NCBI GenBank assembly: GCA_001798455.1
Contig: MGSI01000133.1
Coordinates: forward strand, 1-6,448
From: Deltaproteobacteria bacterium RIFCSPLOWO2_02_FULL_57_26
GTDB lineage: Bacteria > Desulfobacterota > Binatia > UBA9968
DNA length: 6,448 nt
Reading direction: 5' to 3'
Shown here: positions 1 through 6,195 of the stretch, piece by piece
How the letters are laid out: the number at the start of each line of letters is the position of its first letter
How positions within the stretch are numbered: the stretch's first letter is position 1
Position numbers and translations under genes: made by a program
Notes under the pieces: generated by a model
The model's input: only the letters and a program-made list of their open reading frames with translations
Databases searched by the model: none
Told to the model about the DNA's origin: nothing

Positions 1-316
1 GGACCTCCTGGACCGCGAGCTTTCCCTGCCACGGATCGACGATGCCGAAACCGAGAAAGACGTCCGGGTGCTTGCGCACGGCGGCTGCGATATGATCGTT
101 TGGCACGGGGAGTATTCCCGTGATGGTTTCATCGGTCGTGTTCTGGATCGCGGCCATCATCTTGCGGGCGCGGTATTGATCCGCCATCTCGTCGACGGAG
201 ACGGGCTTGCGCTCTCTCCCAAAATAACGGGCCATCTGCTTCGCTCGCTCTCCCCTGGCCTCCAGCGTGCGCTCGTCGCAGAGGTGAACATGCACGTCAA
301 TAGCAATGACTTCCAT
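1..316 (-). CDS. Amidohydrolase family protein (amidohydrolase 2), N-terminal part, cut by the window edge
   Basis: The first 105 residues of a protein that runs off the left end. Translation starts MEVIAIDVHVHL; the HxH pair (H9, H11) after the first beta strand is the metal-binding signature of the amidohydrolase superfamily. Residues about 77-97 (NDHIAAAVRKHPD, then FLGFGIVDP) match the second conserved block of the amidohydrolase 2 family (PF04909), which includes ACMSD-like decarboxylases and ring-cleavage or ketoacyl-CoA hydrolases. The ATG at 314-316 is supported by an AAGGAGGG ribosome site 9 bases upstream. It is the last visible gene of the leftward carboxylase operon, 94 bases after the carboxyltransferase stop, with no clear terminator between, so co-transcription is likely. 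There is no signal peptide, so it is probably cytoplasmic. The family is well supported; the substrate (hydrolysis or decarboxylation) cannot be told from this fragment. Confidence 0.85.
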   Translation of the reverse strand, partial: MEVIAIDVHVHLCDERTLEARGERAKQMARYFGRERKPVSVDEMADQYRARKMMAAIQNTTDETITGILPVPNDHIAAAVRKHPDVFLGFGIVDPWQGKLAVQEV

Positions 317-338
317 AGGTTTTCGCCCTCCTTAACAT

Positions 339-355
339 TGTGATTAGAACTCACA
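339..355. promoter_or_regulatory. Inverted repeat TGTGA-N7-TCACA upstream of the amidohydrolase gene
   Basis: Seen directly: perfect 5-base arms (339-343 and 351-355) around a 7-base centre, just upstream of the amidohydrolase ribosome site, in the 94-base gap after the carboxyltransferase gene. It resembles a CRP-family site, but CRP sites have a 6-base centre, so that identity is doubtful. It may be a regulator site for an internal promoter, or chance. Confidence 0.25.
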
Positions 356-410
356 CATGGGTTTGCGGCCGATTTTAGTCATGGACTCTCATCCATAGAG
401 ACACCGAGCT

Positions 411-1871
411 TCACGGGCTCTTTTTTTCCAGGGCAACCAGGAGATCGCCCTTCTGAAGGCGGATTTGGCTGCAGTCGGATCGCTTGGAGAGTTCTTCGAT
501 CAACGCGACCAAAGGCTGCGCCGCGCTGAGGTATTCTTTGGGCGGGCCGGCCGCCCGCATGGCAGCAATCTCGTCTTTGCTGAGAATCCAGCGCAACAGC
601 AGTTCCTCGTCGGAAATCCCCGGACCGCCGTGCTTCCGGCGGATTTCCTGAACCGAGGGCTCCGGCGGCTCCCACTTGGCCAGCTCCCTCGCCCGCGGCC
701 GGTTCAGGATTTTGTCTTTTACGTTCGGGTCCATCGAGGTTCCGCCTTCTTTGCCCCACAGTCCAAGCGCGTATTGGATGACCTGATCGGTAACTTCTTT
801 GTAGCGCTCCCCGACGATGACGTTGATTGCCGCCTGGCTCCCAACATACTGCGATAAGGGAGTGACCATGATGGGATAGCCGAACTCAGCGCGAACAAGG
901 GCGGCTTCTTCCAGGGCCTTTTCCAGACGGTCCTCCAGCCCTACGCGGCGCAGCTGGTGGCGCAGGTTCGTGATCATACCACCAGGCACCTGGTGGAGGT
1001 ACTGCGAGTAGTCGTATTCGACGGGAGCCCCGATCGGCAGCCCCGCCCGTTTGGCGACGCCGGTGAAATGCTCCATGACTGTCCTGAGCAGTTCCTCGTC
1101 GACTATCGGCGTGTGACCCAGGGCGCGAGCATTGCGCGCAACGTTGAAGACCGAAGGGTTGGAAGCGGAATTCGCCAGCGGCGGAACGGCCGTATTGATA
1201 ACCCTGATTCCAAGTTTGATGGCCTCCACGGCGCAGAGCGGCCCGAGACCCGTGGTACAGTGAGTGTGGAGCTCGAGCGGTATGCCGTTGCTATTTTGAA
1301 AGATCACCGGCACCAGGCTCTGGACGCGCTCGGGGGTGAGCAAACCCCCCGGATCTTTGAGGCACAGCCGGCGCACGCCCAGGGCGACCGCCTCTCGGGT
1401 CTTTCGGGCGTAATACTCGTCCGTATGCTTCGGGGAAACGGAGTAAATCAGATTGATGATCGGCTCCATGCCGACATCCCGAGCCACGTCGACCTTGCGC
1501 TTCCAGCTCTCGGGATCGTTCCACTCATCTGAGATCCGCGCTTGCCGCAGTCCGTTCGCCGCCATGCGCTCGACGAACAGGTGGTAGACCGACTGCGGCG
1601 TGATGCCAAAGGTGTTGAATCTTCCGGCGATAAGACGAAGCGGAGTCTTCTTGATCCGCCGGGAGATCAGTCGAACCCTCTCCCACGGGTCCTCTTTAAG
1701 CTCGCGAACACATTTCTTCATATGCGAGCTGGATATCATCTCGATGGCTTCGAAGCCGGCGTTATCCATCCGCTCCGCGATCGGCAGCATCATCCCGGTG
1801 GTCATGTTCTCGGCCCAAAGGCTCTGATGGCCGTCTCGCAAGGTCGTGTCGACGAAAATAATCTCGGCCAT
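411..1871 (-). CDS. Biotin-dependent carboxyltransferase subunit, pyruvate carboxylase subunit B / oxaloacetate decarboxylase alpha family
   Basis: A 486-residue cytoplasmic protein expected to move CO2 from carboxybiotin to (or from) a small acceptor. Residues about 5-270 form the HMGL-like TIM barrel (PF00682): DTTLRDGHQSLWA at 8-20, the lysine expected to be carbamylated in LKDPGGLL (K172), and the metal histidines in HTHCTTG (H202, H204). Residues about 285-390 are the conserved PYC/OADA domain (PF02436), with QVPGGMITNL and GERYKEVT. Unlike archaeal PycB it has no C-terminal biotinyl domain; the carrier is a separate gene upstream. Residues 453-486 instead resemble the N-terminus of AccB. 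Compared with pyruvate enzymes, the LLRGQN block reads LIAGRFN, so the pyruvate-binding Arg is lost or shifted, and KDMAG reads KDPGG; the acceptor may not be pyruvate. The ATG at 1869-1871 has a GAGGAGAG site overlapping the biotin carboxylase stop, with a 10-base gap between genes. The family is certain, the substrate is not. Confidence 0.9.
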   Translation of the reverse strand: MAEIIFVDTTLRDGHQSLWAENMTTGMMLPIAERMDNAGFEAIEMISSSHMKKCVRELKEDPWERVRLISRRIKKTPLRLIAGRFNTFGITPQSVYHLFVERMAANGLRQARISDEWNDPESWKRKVDVARDVGMEPIINLIYSVSPKHTDEYYARKTREAVALGVRRLCLKDPGGLLTPERVQSLVPVIFQNSNGIPLELHTHCTTGLGPLCAVEAIKLGIRVINTAVPPLANSASNPSVFNVARNARALGHTPIVDEELLRTVMEHFTGVAKRAGLPIGAPVEYDYSQYLHQVPGGMITNLRHQLRRVGLEDRLEKALEEAALVRAEFGYPIMVTPLSQYVGSQAAINVIVGERYKEVTDQVIQYALGLWGKEGGTSMDPNVKDKILNRPRARELAKWEPPEPSVQEIRRKHGGPGISDEELLLRWILSKDEIAAMRAAGPPKEYLSAAQPLVALIEELSKRSDCSQIRLQKGDLLVALEKKSP

Positions 1872-1881
1872 CCACTCTCCT

Positions 1882-3243
1882 CTAGGCGCAGTGGGAGAAC
1901 TGTTCGACCTGGGCCTCGAGCCAGCGGGTATTCACTTTTCCCGCCGTGTAATCCGGGTGATGCAGCAGAAAGCGGAGAAACGGGATCACCGTATCGACGC
2001 CGCGGACGGTAAAGTTCTCCAGGGCCAGCCGCATGCGCTCGACCGCTTCGCTGCGATCGTCGCCCCGCGTGATCAACTTGGCGAGCAGGGAATCGTAGAA
2101 CGGCGGAACGACGTACCCTGAAAAACAGTGGCTGTCCACCCGGACGGACGGACCCTCGGGGGGGCGCCAGTCGACGATGGAGCCGGGACAAGGCCGGAAT
2201 CCGTGGCTCGGCGACTCGGCGGTGATGCGGCACTCGATCGCGTGCCCGCTGAACCGCACCTCCGACTGGGAAAGGCTCAGCGGCTGGCCATCGGCAATCC
2301 GAATCTGTTCTTGCACCAGGTCGATGCCCGTGATCATTTCCGTCACCGGATGCTCGACCTGAATGCGGGTGTTCACCTCGAGGAAATAAAATGCTCCCCG
2401 GTCCTGATCCACGATGAACTCAACGGTGCCGGCATTCTCGTAGTGGAGGTTCCGAGCCACGGTCGCGGCCGCCTGGCGGATCTCCTCCCTCAGTGCTTCG
2501 GATAAGCGTGGGGCCGGGGCCTCTTCGATGACCTTCTGGTAGCGCCGTTGCAGGGAGCAGTCACGCTCGCCGACGTGAATGACGTTGCCGAAGCGGTCGC
2601 CGAGCACTTGGACCTCGATGTGCCGGGCGTTCGGGATATAGCGTTCGAAGTACAGGGTGTCGTCTCCAAATGCGGCTCTCGCCTCCGCGGCCGCGGTCTC
2701 GAAGGCCTCCCGGAGCTGCTTAGGATCCGCGACTATCTTGATCCCCCGCCCGCCGCCACCCGCTGCGGCCTTGCAGAGGACGGGAAATCCAATCTCTTGG
2801 GCGATGCGGGAAGCCTCAGCGAGGTTTTTCACTTTCTTGGAGCCGGGCACCACAGGTATGCCAAATTCGCTGACCGCCGCCCGGGCCAGCAGCTTGTTGC
2901 CCATCTGCCGGATGTTCTCCGGCCGGGGCCCGATAAACGTAAGGCCGTGCTTGGCGCAGGCTTCTGCCAGCTCCGGCTTCTCGGCGAGAAAGCCGTATCC
3001 AGGATGGACCGCGTTCGAACCCGTCCCCAGGGCGGCGGCGATGATCGATTCGATTTTGAGGTAACTATCGGCGGAGCGCGGCGGGCCGATGCAGACGGCA
3101 CGGTCCGCCGTTCGCGCGGGGAGGCTTTCTTTGTCTGCCTGCGAGACGGCCGCGACCGATTCTATTCCCAAGGCTCGACAGGCTTTGATGATGCGGACGG
3201 CGATCTCACCCCGGTTGGCCACCAGAACGCGCGTGATGCTCAT
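1882..3243 (-). CDS. accC: Biotin carboxylase subunit (AccC-type)
   Basis: A 453-residue cytoplasmic enzyme that carboxylates protein-bound biotin using ATP and bicarbonate. Its length and order match AccC: N-terminal domain from ITRVLVANRGEIAVRI (3-18), HPGYGFLAE (80-88), ATP-grasp domain with the glycine-rich AAGGGGRGI (160-168), and the C-terminal domain from about 335. Residues equivalent to E. coli AccC catalytic and ATP/biotin residues are present: K117, K158, H208, E210, K237 (in RRYQKVIEEAP), E275, E289, N291, R293 (in EVNTRIQVEHPVTE) and R339 (in ECRITAE). There is no fused biotinyl or carboxyltransferase domain. Its ATG overlaps the stop of the carrier gene by 4 bases (ATGA), which implies translational coupling, and the carboxyltransferase follows 10 bases later. 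It could equally be named pycA, since the partner is of the pyruvate carboxylase family; by sequence it is AccC-like and looks fully active. Confidence 0.96.
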   Translation of the reverse strand: MSITRVLVANRGEIAVRIIKACRALGIESVAAVSQADKESLPARTADRAVCIGPPRSADSYLKIESIIAAALGTGSNAVHPGYGFLAEKPELAEACAKHGLTFIGPRPENIRQMGNKLLARAAVSEFGIPVVPGSKKVKNLAEASRIAQEIGFPVLCKAAAGGGGRGIKIVADPKQLREAFETAAAEARAAFGDDTLYFERYIPNARHIEVQVLGDRFGNVIHVGERDCSLQRRYQKVIEEAPAPRLSEALREEIRQAAATVARNLHYENAGTVEFIVDQDRGAFYFLEVNTRIQVEHPVTEMITGIDLVQEQIRIADGQPLSLSQSEVRFSGHAIECRITAESPSHGFRPCPGSIVDWRPPEGPSVRVDSHCFSGYVVPPFYDSLLAKLITRGDDRSEAVERMRLALENFTVRGVDTVIPFLRFLLHHPDYTAGKVNTRWLEAQVEQFSHCA

Positions 3244-3770
3244 TCCGGCGGGTCCTCATTATCCAAGACCACCTCCGGGCGGACCAGGAAGAGCGTTTGT
3301 CCGTATTCAACAAACTGGCCGTTTTCGACGCAGATCTTGGCAATGACGCCGGGGGCCCCCGACTTAACGGCGTTGAAGACTTTCATCACTTCGATGAGAC
3401 CTACCGTCGCGTCCTCGTCGACGCGGCCGCCGAGTTGAACGAAGGGAGCCGCGCCTGGTTCCGGCGCGGTGTAAAAGGTTCCGACCATCGGCGCGGTGAT
3501 CGCCACCGCTCCCTCCACAACACCGGTGTCTATGGGCTTTGCCTCGGCCCGGGCCGGCTTGGCCTGCGCTACCGGCTCTTTGGTTTCAGCGGTGGACGAC
3601 ATTACAGGCCGGGCAACAGGGGCCGCAGCAATCCCCGAACCGGCGGCCGTGCCCGGTATGTATCCGCTCTTGCTCACCATGAGCTTTAGATCCCCGAGTT
3701 CGAGTTGCAGGAAATCAAAGCTCGATTTTTCTATCAGATTGAGAATTTGTAGAACTTCATCCTCGGTCAA
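3240..3770 (-). CDS. accB: Biotin carboxyl carrier protein (AccB-type)
   Basis: A 176-residue carrier whose biotin shuttles CO2 between the biotin carboxylase and the carboxyltransferase. Residues 1-35 form an AccB-like N-terminal segment (LNLIEKSSFDFLQLELGDLK), 36-90 are an Ala/Pro/Lys/Glu-rich flexible linker, and 91-166 are the biotinyl domain. That domain starts APMVGTFY (93-100), includes an insertion at about 103-112 matching the AccB 'thumb', and has the biotinylation motif EVMKVF with K130 as the acceptor; Val replaces the usual Ala of EAMK. The start is TTG at 3768-3770: no ATG or GTG lies in frame near it, and a GGGGAGGGAG site (3781-3790) lies 10 bases upstream. First gene of the leftward operon; its TGA overlaps the biotin carboxylase ATG. 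The thumb and N-terminal segment favour an acetyl-CoA-carboxylase-type carrier even though its carboxyltransferase neighbour is of another family. Confidence 0.95.
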   Translation of the reverse strand: MTEDEVLQILNLIEKSSFDFLQLELGDLKLMVSKSGYIPGTAAGSGIAAAPVARPVMSSTAETKEPVAQAKPARAEAKPIDTGVVEGAVAITAPMVGTFYTAPEPGAAPFVQLGGRVDEDATVGLIEVMKVFNAVKSGAPGVIAKICVENGQFVEYGQTLFLVRPEVVLDNEDPPE

Positions 3771-3799
3771 TGTCGTATCTCTCCCTCCCCTTGGTTTGC

Positions 3800-3815
3800 C
3801 GGCCCCTGGCGGCCG
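3800..3815 (-). other. GC-rich hairpin in the leader of the carboxylase operon
   Basis: Perfect 5-base arms CGGCC (3811-3815 read on the minus strand) and GGCCG (3800-3804) with a 6-base loop, 10 bases upstream of the carrier gene's ribosome site. Further upstream in the same leader lies the 10-base palindrome GCTCCGGAGC (3835-3844) and a GAGCGCAACGAGCGC stretch, so the transcript leader can fold strongly. No known riboswitch is recognised. The structure may tune translation from the TTG start, or simply reflect GC-rich sequence. Confidence 0.35.
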
Positions 3816-3885
3816 CGCTCGTTGCGCTCCCCAGGCTCCGGAGCATCAGAGCGACCGAGGGCCGACTGCAGTTCGGATGAATTTG

Positions 3886-3912
3886 TTTATAGGATATCTG
3901 CCATCCCGTCAA
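3886..3912 (-). promoter_or_regulatory. Candidate sigma-70-type promoter of the carboxylase operon
   Basis: On the minus strand TTGACG (3907-3912, 5 of 6 to consensus) precedes TATAAA (3886-3891, 5 of 6), separated by 15 bases. The spacer is shorter than the ideal 17. It would start a transcript near 3879, giving a leader of about 110 bases before the TTG start of the carrier gene. It is the best promoter-like match I found in the divergent intergenic region on this strand. Confidence 0.5.
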
Positions 3913-3934
3913 GAAGCCGTTATGCCCCGCCAAC

Positions 3935-3952
3935 CGTTTGTTACGCCAAACG
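3935..3952. promoter_or_regulatory. Inverted repeat CGTTTG-N6-CAAACG, candidate operator
   Basis: A perfect 6+6 inverted repeat lying between the two divergent promoter candidates, 22 bases upstream of the minus-strand -35 and 4 bases upstream of the plus-strand -35. A near-identical pair TTATGCC (3920-3926) and TTACGCC (3941-3947), spaced 21 bases or two helical turns, overlaps the same area. The position suits a regulator that acts on both units. No regulator gene is in the window, so the family cannot be named. Confidence 0.4.
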
Positions 3953-3956
3953 TCCC

Positions 3957-3985
3957 TTGACAACCAGAAGGGTGCAGGATATGGA
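3957..3985 (+). promoter_or_regulatory. Weak candidate promoter of the TRAP transporter unit
   Basis: TTGACA (3957-3962) is a perfect -35 match. At a 17-base spacing follows TATGGA (3980-3985), only 3 of 6 to the -10 consensus. A transcript would have a leader of about 150 bases before the permease. The weak -10 would fit a promoter that needs an activator, perhaps bound at the inverted repeat directly upstream, but this is inference. Confidence 0.3.
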
Positions 3986-4034
3986 AGCCCAAGACAGAAG
4001 CCAGGCACGGTAACATCACCTATCCGTGGGAGCG

Positions 4035-4124
4035 ATGCGGAAAAAGCGATCTTCGGCCATCGATGACGACGGCCACGTCGTCGAGGGCCGCCAGGATTTG
4101 TCGGAATTTCTGGTTCAACAATAA
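4035..4124 (+). CDS. Possible small ORF of 29 codons upstream of the TRAP permease
   Basis: ATG to TAA encodes a charged peptide that begins MRKKRSSAIDDDGHVVEG and ends SEFLVQQ. It lies 18 bases before the permease ATG and in the same frame. A GGGAG stretch (4028-4032) precedes the start by only 2 bases, so the ribosome site is poor. It shows no membrane segment or family I recognise. A second mini-ORF in the same frame (3981-4013, 10 codons) sits before it. It could be a real leader peptide coupled to the permease, a remnant of a longer N-terminus, or chance. Confidence 0.3.
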   Translation: MRKKRSSAIDDDGHVVEGRQDLSEFLVQQ

Positions 4125-4142
4125 AGAGTGCACAGGTGGAAC

Positions 4143-6152
4143 ATGGCCATTGAAGAACTGCCGCGCTCGCGCCCCCTGCAGGGTCCTCTCAGCTGGATTG
4201 CCAATCTGGCGCTTATCGGCATGCCGCTGGCCGGGATTTTCTTCCTGCTCGATCTGCCGCAGCGCCTGAACTGGCTCGTTTTTCCCGAGCAGTACGTCGG
4301 ACTTTTTCTGGCCCTGGCGCTTTTCAGCACCTTCCTTATAGTCCCGGAGGGAGCCTCGGGTCATCTCGATCGGGTTCCCTGGTACGATCTCCTGGCGGCA
4401 GTCGCGGGGCTCGTCGTCGGACTCTACATCTTTATCTATTATCCGACACTGTCAAAGTCGCTGGGCGAGATTCACCCCGAGCGGGTCTTCCTGGGCTGCG
4501 TCACGGTGGTTTTGCTGGTTGAGGCCTGCAGGCGGCTCGTTGGTTGGCCCTTGGTGATCATCGCCCTCTTTTTTCTCTTTTATGCCTTTTTTGCGTATAT
4601 CTTTCCGGGCGATTTCTACGGCAAGGGTTGGGCCATACCGCGATTGTCTACGTACCTCTATCTCGACGCCAACGGTATCTTCGGTATCGCGCTTAAAATT
4701 GGCGCGAGCATCGTGTTGGTGTTCATCCTCTTCGGAGAGACGCTTTACGCTACCGGTGGGGCAGCTTTTCTGAGTGATTTCGCCCTAGCGGTGATGGGCC
4801 GCTTCCGCGGCGGTCCGGCCAAGATAGCTATTGTCTCCTCGAGCCTTTTTGGGAATATCAGCGGCAGCGCGGTGGCCAATGTCGTCGTCGATGGCACGTT
4901 TACGATCCCGATGATGCGGAGGGCCGGATATCCGGCTCCAGTTGCCGCAGCAATCGAGGCGGTCGCTTCCACAGGGGGGCAGATCATGCCGCCGGTCATG
5001 GGAGCTGCGGCGTTTCTCATCGCGGAGTATCTGACGATCCCCTATGCGGAGGTGGCCTTGGCCGCGTTCGTGCCGGCGATCCTCTACTACGTAGCGCTTT
5101 ACATTGAGGTCGACCTATTGGCGGCCCGTGACGGCATTCGGGGATTGCCTCGTGAGGAGCTGCCCCGGCTGCTTCCGGTCATGAAGAGATCGGCGGGCTT
5201 CATAGGCCCGCTCGTGGTGCTAATCGTGTACATGTTTATCTTGAACCGCAGGCCGGAGGAGGCTGCGGTCACTGCTACCGGAGCAGCCCTTGTGATCGGG
5301 TGGTTGACTCCGGGAGTTAAGCTCGGACCGCGCGAGCTTCTCAATATCCTTTCCAGTACGGGACGGGGTCTGCTAGAAATTGCCGCCGTCACAGGTCTCG
5401 CTGGCGTCGTCATCGGCGTTCTCCAGCTCACGGGCCTCGGATTTACTCTAACCTTTACTCTGATTAACGTGGGCCAGAGCAGCGCGTTCTTGCTGCTTTT
5501 TCTCACTGCCATCATCAGCATCATCCTTGGCATGGGGATGCCGACGACGGCGGTCTATATCCTTTTGGCTGTCCTTGTGGCTCCAAGCCTCGCTCAGTTA
5601 GGAATCCTTCCACTCGCCGCTCATCTATTCATTTTTTATTTTGGCATGTTGAGCATGATCACACCTCCGGTCTGCCTGGCGACTTATGCGGCCGCCTCCA
5701 TCGCCAAAACTGATCCCATGCGCACCGGCTGGGAAGGTATGCGCCTGTGTGCCATAGCCTACGTCGTCCCGTTTCTCTTCGTTATGTCACCTTCACTCCT
5801 TTTAATAGGTCACTGGTATACCGTCGCCTTGTCGGTGATCACGGCTATTCTCGGAGCCATCTTGCTTGGCATCGGCATGGTCGGCTATCTTTTCCGTGTA
5901 GTCGGGTTTATCCGCCGGTCGCTTTTCCTCGTCGCCTCCCTCGGGCTACTTCTTCCGATCGTGAGCAGCGGCAACCTCATCTACTTCAGTTGGGCCGCCA
6001 ACCTTACGGGGTCGATCTTGGCGATCTTGCTCGTGGCGGGAGAGTTCCGGGTGCGGAGTCGAGCACGGACCGGCTTGGGAGTACACACGCAGGGAAAGGT
6101 GGCCGCCGCATCTGTGGGGGAGGTGCCTCGGGCCGGGCAGGAAAAATCTTAA
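4143..6152 (+). CDS. TRAP transporter permease, fused 4TM/12TM subunits (DctQM fusion type)
   Basis: A 669-residue inner-membrane protein that imports a small solute, typically an organic acid, driven by an ion gradient and fed by a periplasmic binding protein. About 16 hydrophobic segments are visible. The N-terminal part (to about residue 155) corresponds to the small DctQ-like subunit, and the rest to the large DctM-like subunit. Family motifs include SSSLFGNISGSAVANVVVDG (232-251), GGQIMPPVMGAAAFLIAEY (278-296), and in the second half GMGMPTTAVYILL (463-475) and SMITPPVCLATYAAASIA (504-521), the inverted-repeat hairpins of the DctM fold. The tail after about residue 635 is polar. The ATG is preferred because AGGTGG lies just before it (3-4 base spacing); an in-frame GTG at 4128 would add 5 residues. 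First large gene of the rightward unit; the binding protein follows after 43 bases. The fused form with a TAXI partner is the usual arrangement. Confidence 0.95.
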   Translation: MAIEELPRSRPLQGPLSWIANLALIGMPLAGIFFLLDLPQRLNWLVFPEQYVGLFLALALFSTFLIVPEGASGHLDRVPWYDLLAAVAGLVVGLYIFIYYPTLSKSLGEIHPERVFLGCVTVVLLVEACRRLVGWPLVIIALFFLFYAFFAYIFPGDFYGKGWAIPRLSTYLYLDANGIFGIALKIGASIVLVFILFGETLYATGGAAFLSDFALAVMGRFRGGPAKIAIVSSSLFGNISGSAVANVVVDGTFTIPMMRRAGYPAPVAAAIEAVASTGGQIMPPVMGAAAFLIAEYLTIPYAEVALAAFVPAILYYVALYIEVDLLAARDGIRGLPREELPRLLPVMKRSAGFIGPLVVLIVYMFILNRRPEEAAVTATGAALVIGWLTPGVKLGPRELLNILSSTGRGLLEIAAVTGLAGVVIGVLQLTGLGFTLTFTLINVGQSSAFLLLFLTAIISIILGMGMPTTAVYILLAVLVAPSLAQLGILPLAAHLFIFYFGMLSMITPPVCLATYAAASIAKTDPMRTGWEGMRLCAIAYVVPFLFVMSPSLLLIGHWYTVALSVITAILGAILLGIGMVGYLFRVVGFIRRSLFLVASLGLLLPIVSSGNLIYFSWAANLTGSILAILLVAGEFRVRSRARTGLGVHTQGKVAAASVGEVPRAGQEKS

Positions 6153-6195
6153 GGTGTAGAGTTCAATCCGAAAACCGGTAGAAAAAGGAGGGCAT

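Noticed and set aside
339..355. Canonical CRP binding site
   Set aside because: The arms match TGTGA/TCACA, but the spacer is 7 bases rather than 6; kept only as an unassigned inverted repeat.
1255..1272. Asp to Cys change in the HTHD metal motif of the carboxyltransferase (HTHC)
   Set aside because: Oxaloacetate decarboxylase alpha and transcarboxylase 5S proteins also vary here (HCHATTG, HCHSTTG), so this alone does not suggest loss or change of function.
957..1532. 191-codon open frame on the plus strand
   Set aside because: Antisense to the carboxyltransferase barrel, with no recognisable domain; a shadow frame.
2880..2905. Asn in MGNK of the biotin carboxylase instead of Asp or Ser
   Set aside because: The catalytic Lys is kept and the residue before it varies in the family, so no functional change is implied.
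2548..3438. 296-codon open frame on the plus strand
   Set aside because: It lies antisense to the biotin carboxylase and carrier genes, whose catalytic motifs are intact. The translation is low-complexity and Arg/Gly-rich with no family motif, as expected of a GC-rich shadow frame.
3757..4008. 83-codon minus-strand frame across the intergenic region
   Set aside because: It overlaps the carrier start and the promoter candidates, has no good ribosome site, and its composition is not protein-like.
6153..6195. Terminator between the permease and the binding protein
   Set aside because: No stable hairpin with a T-run is visible; the short gap carries only the ribosome site of the next gene.
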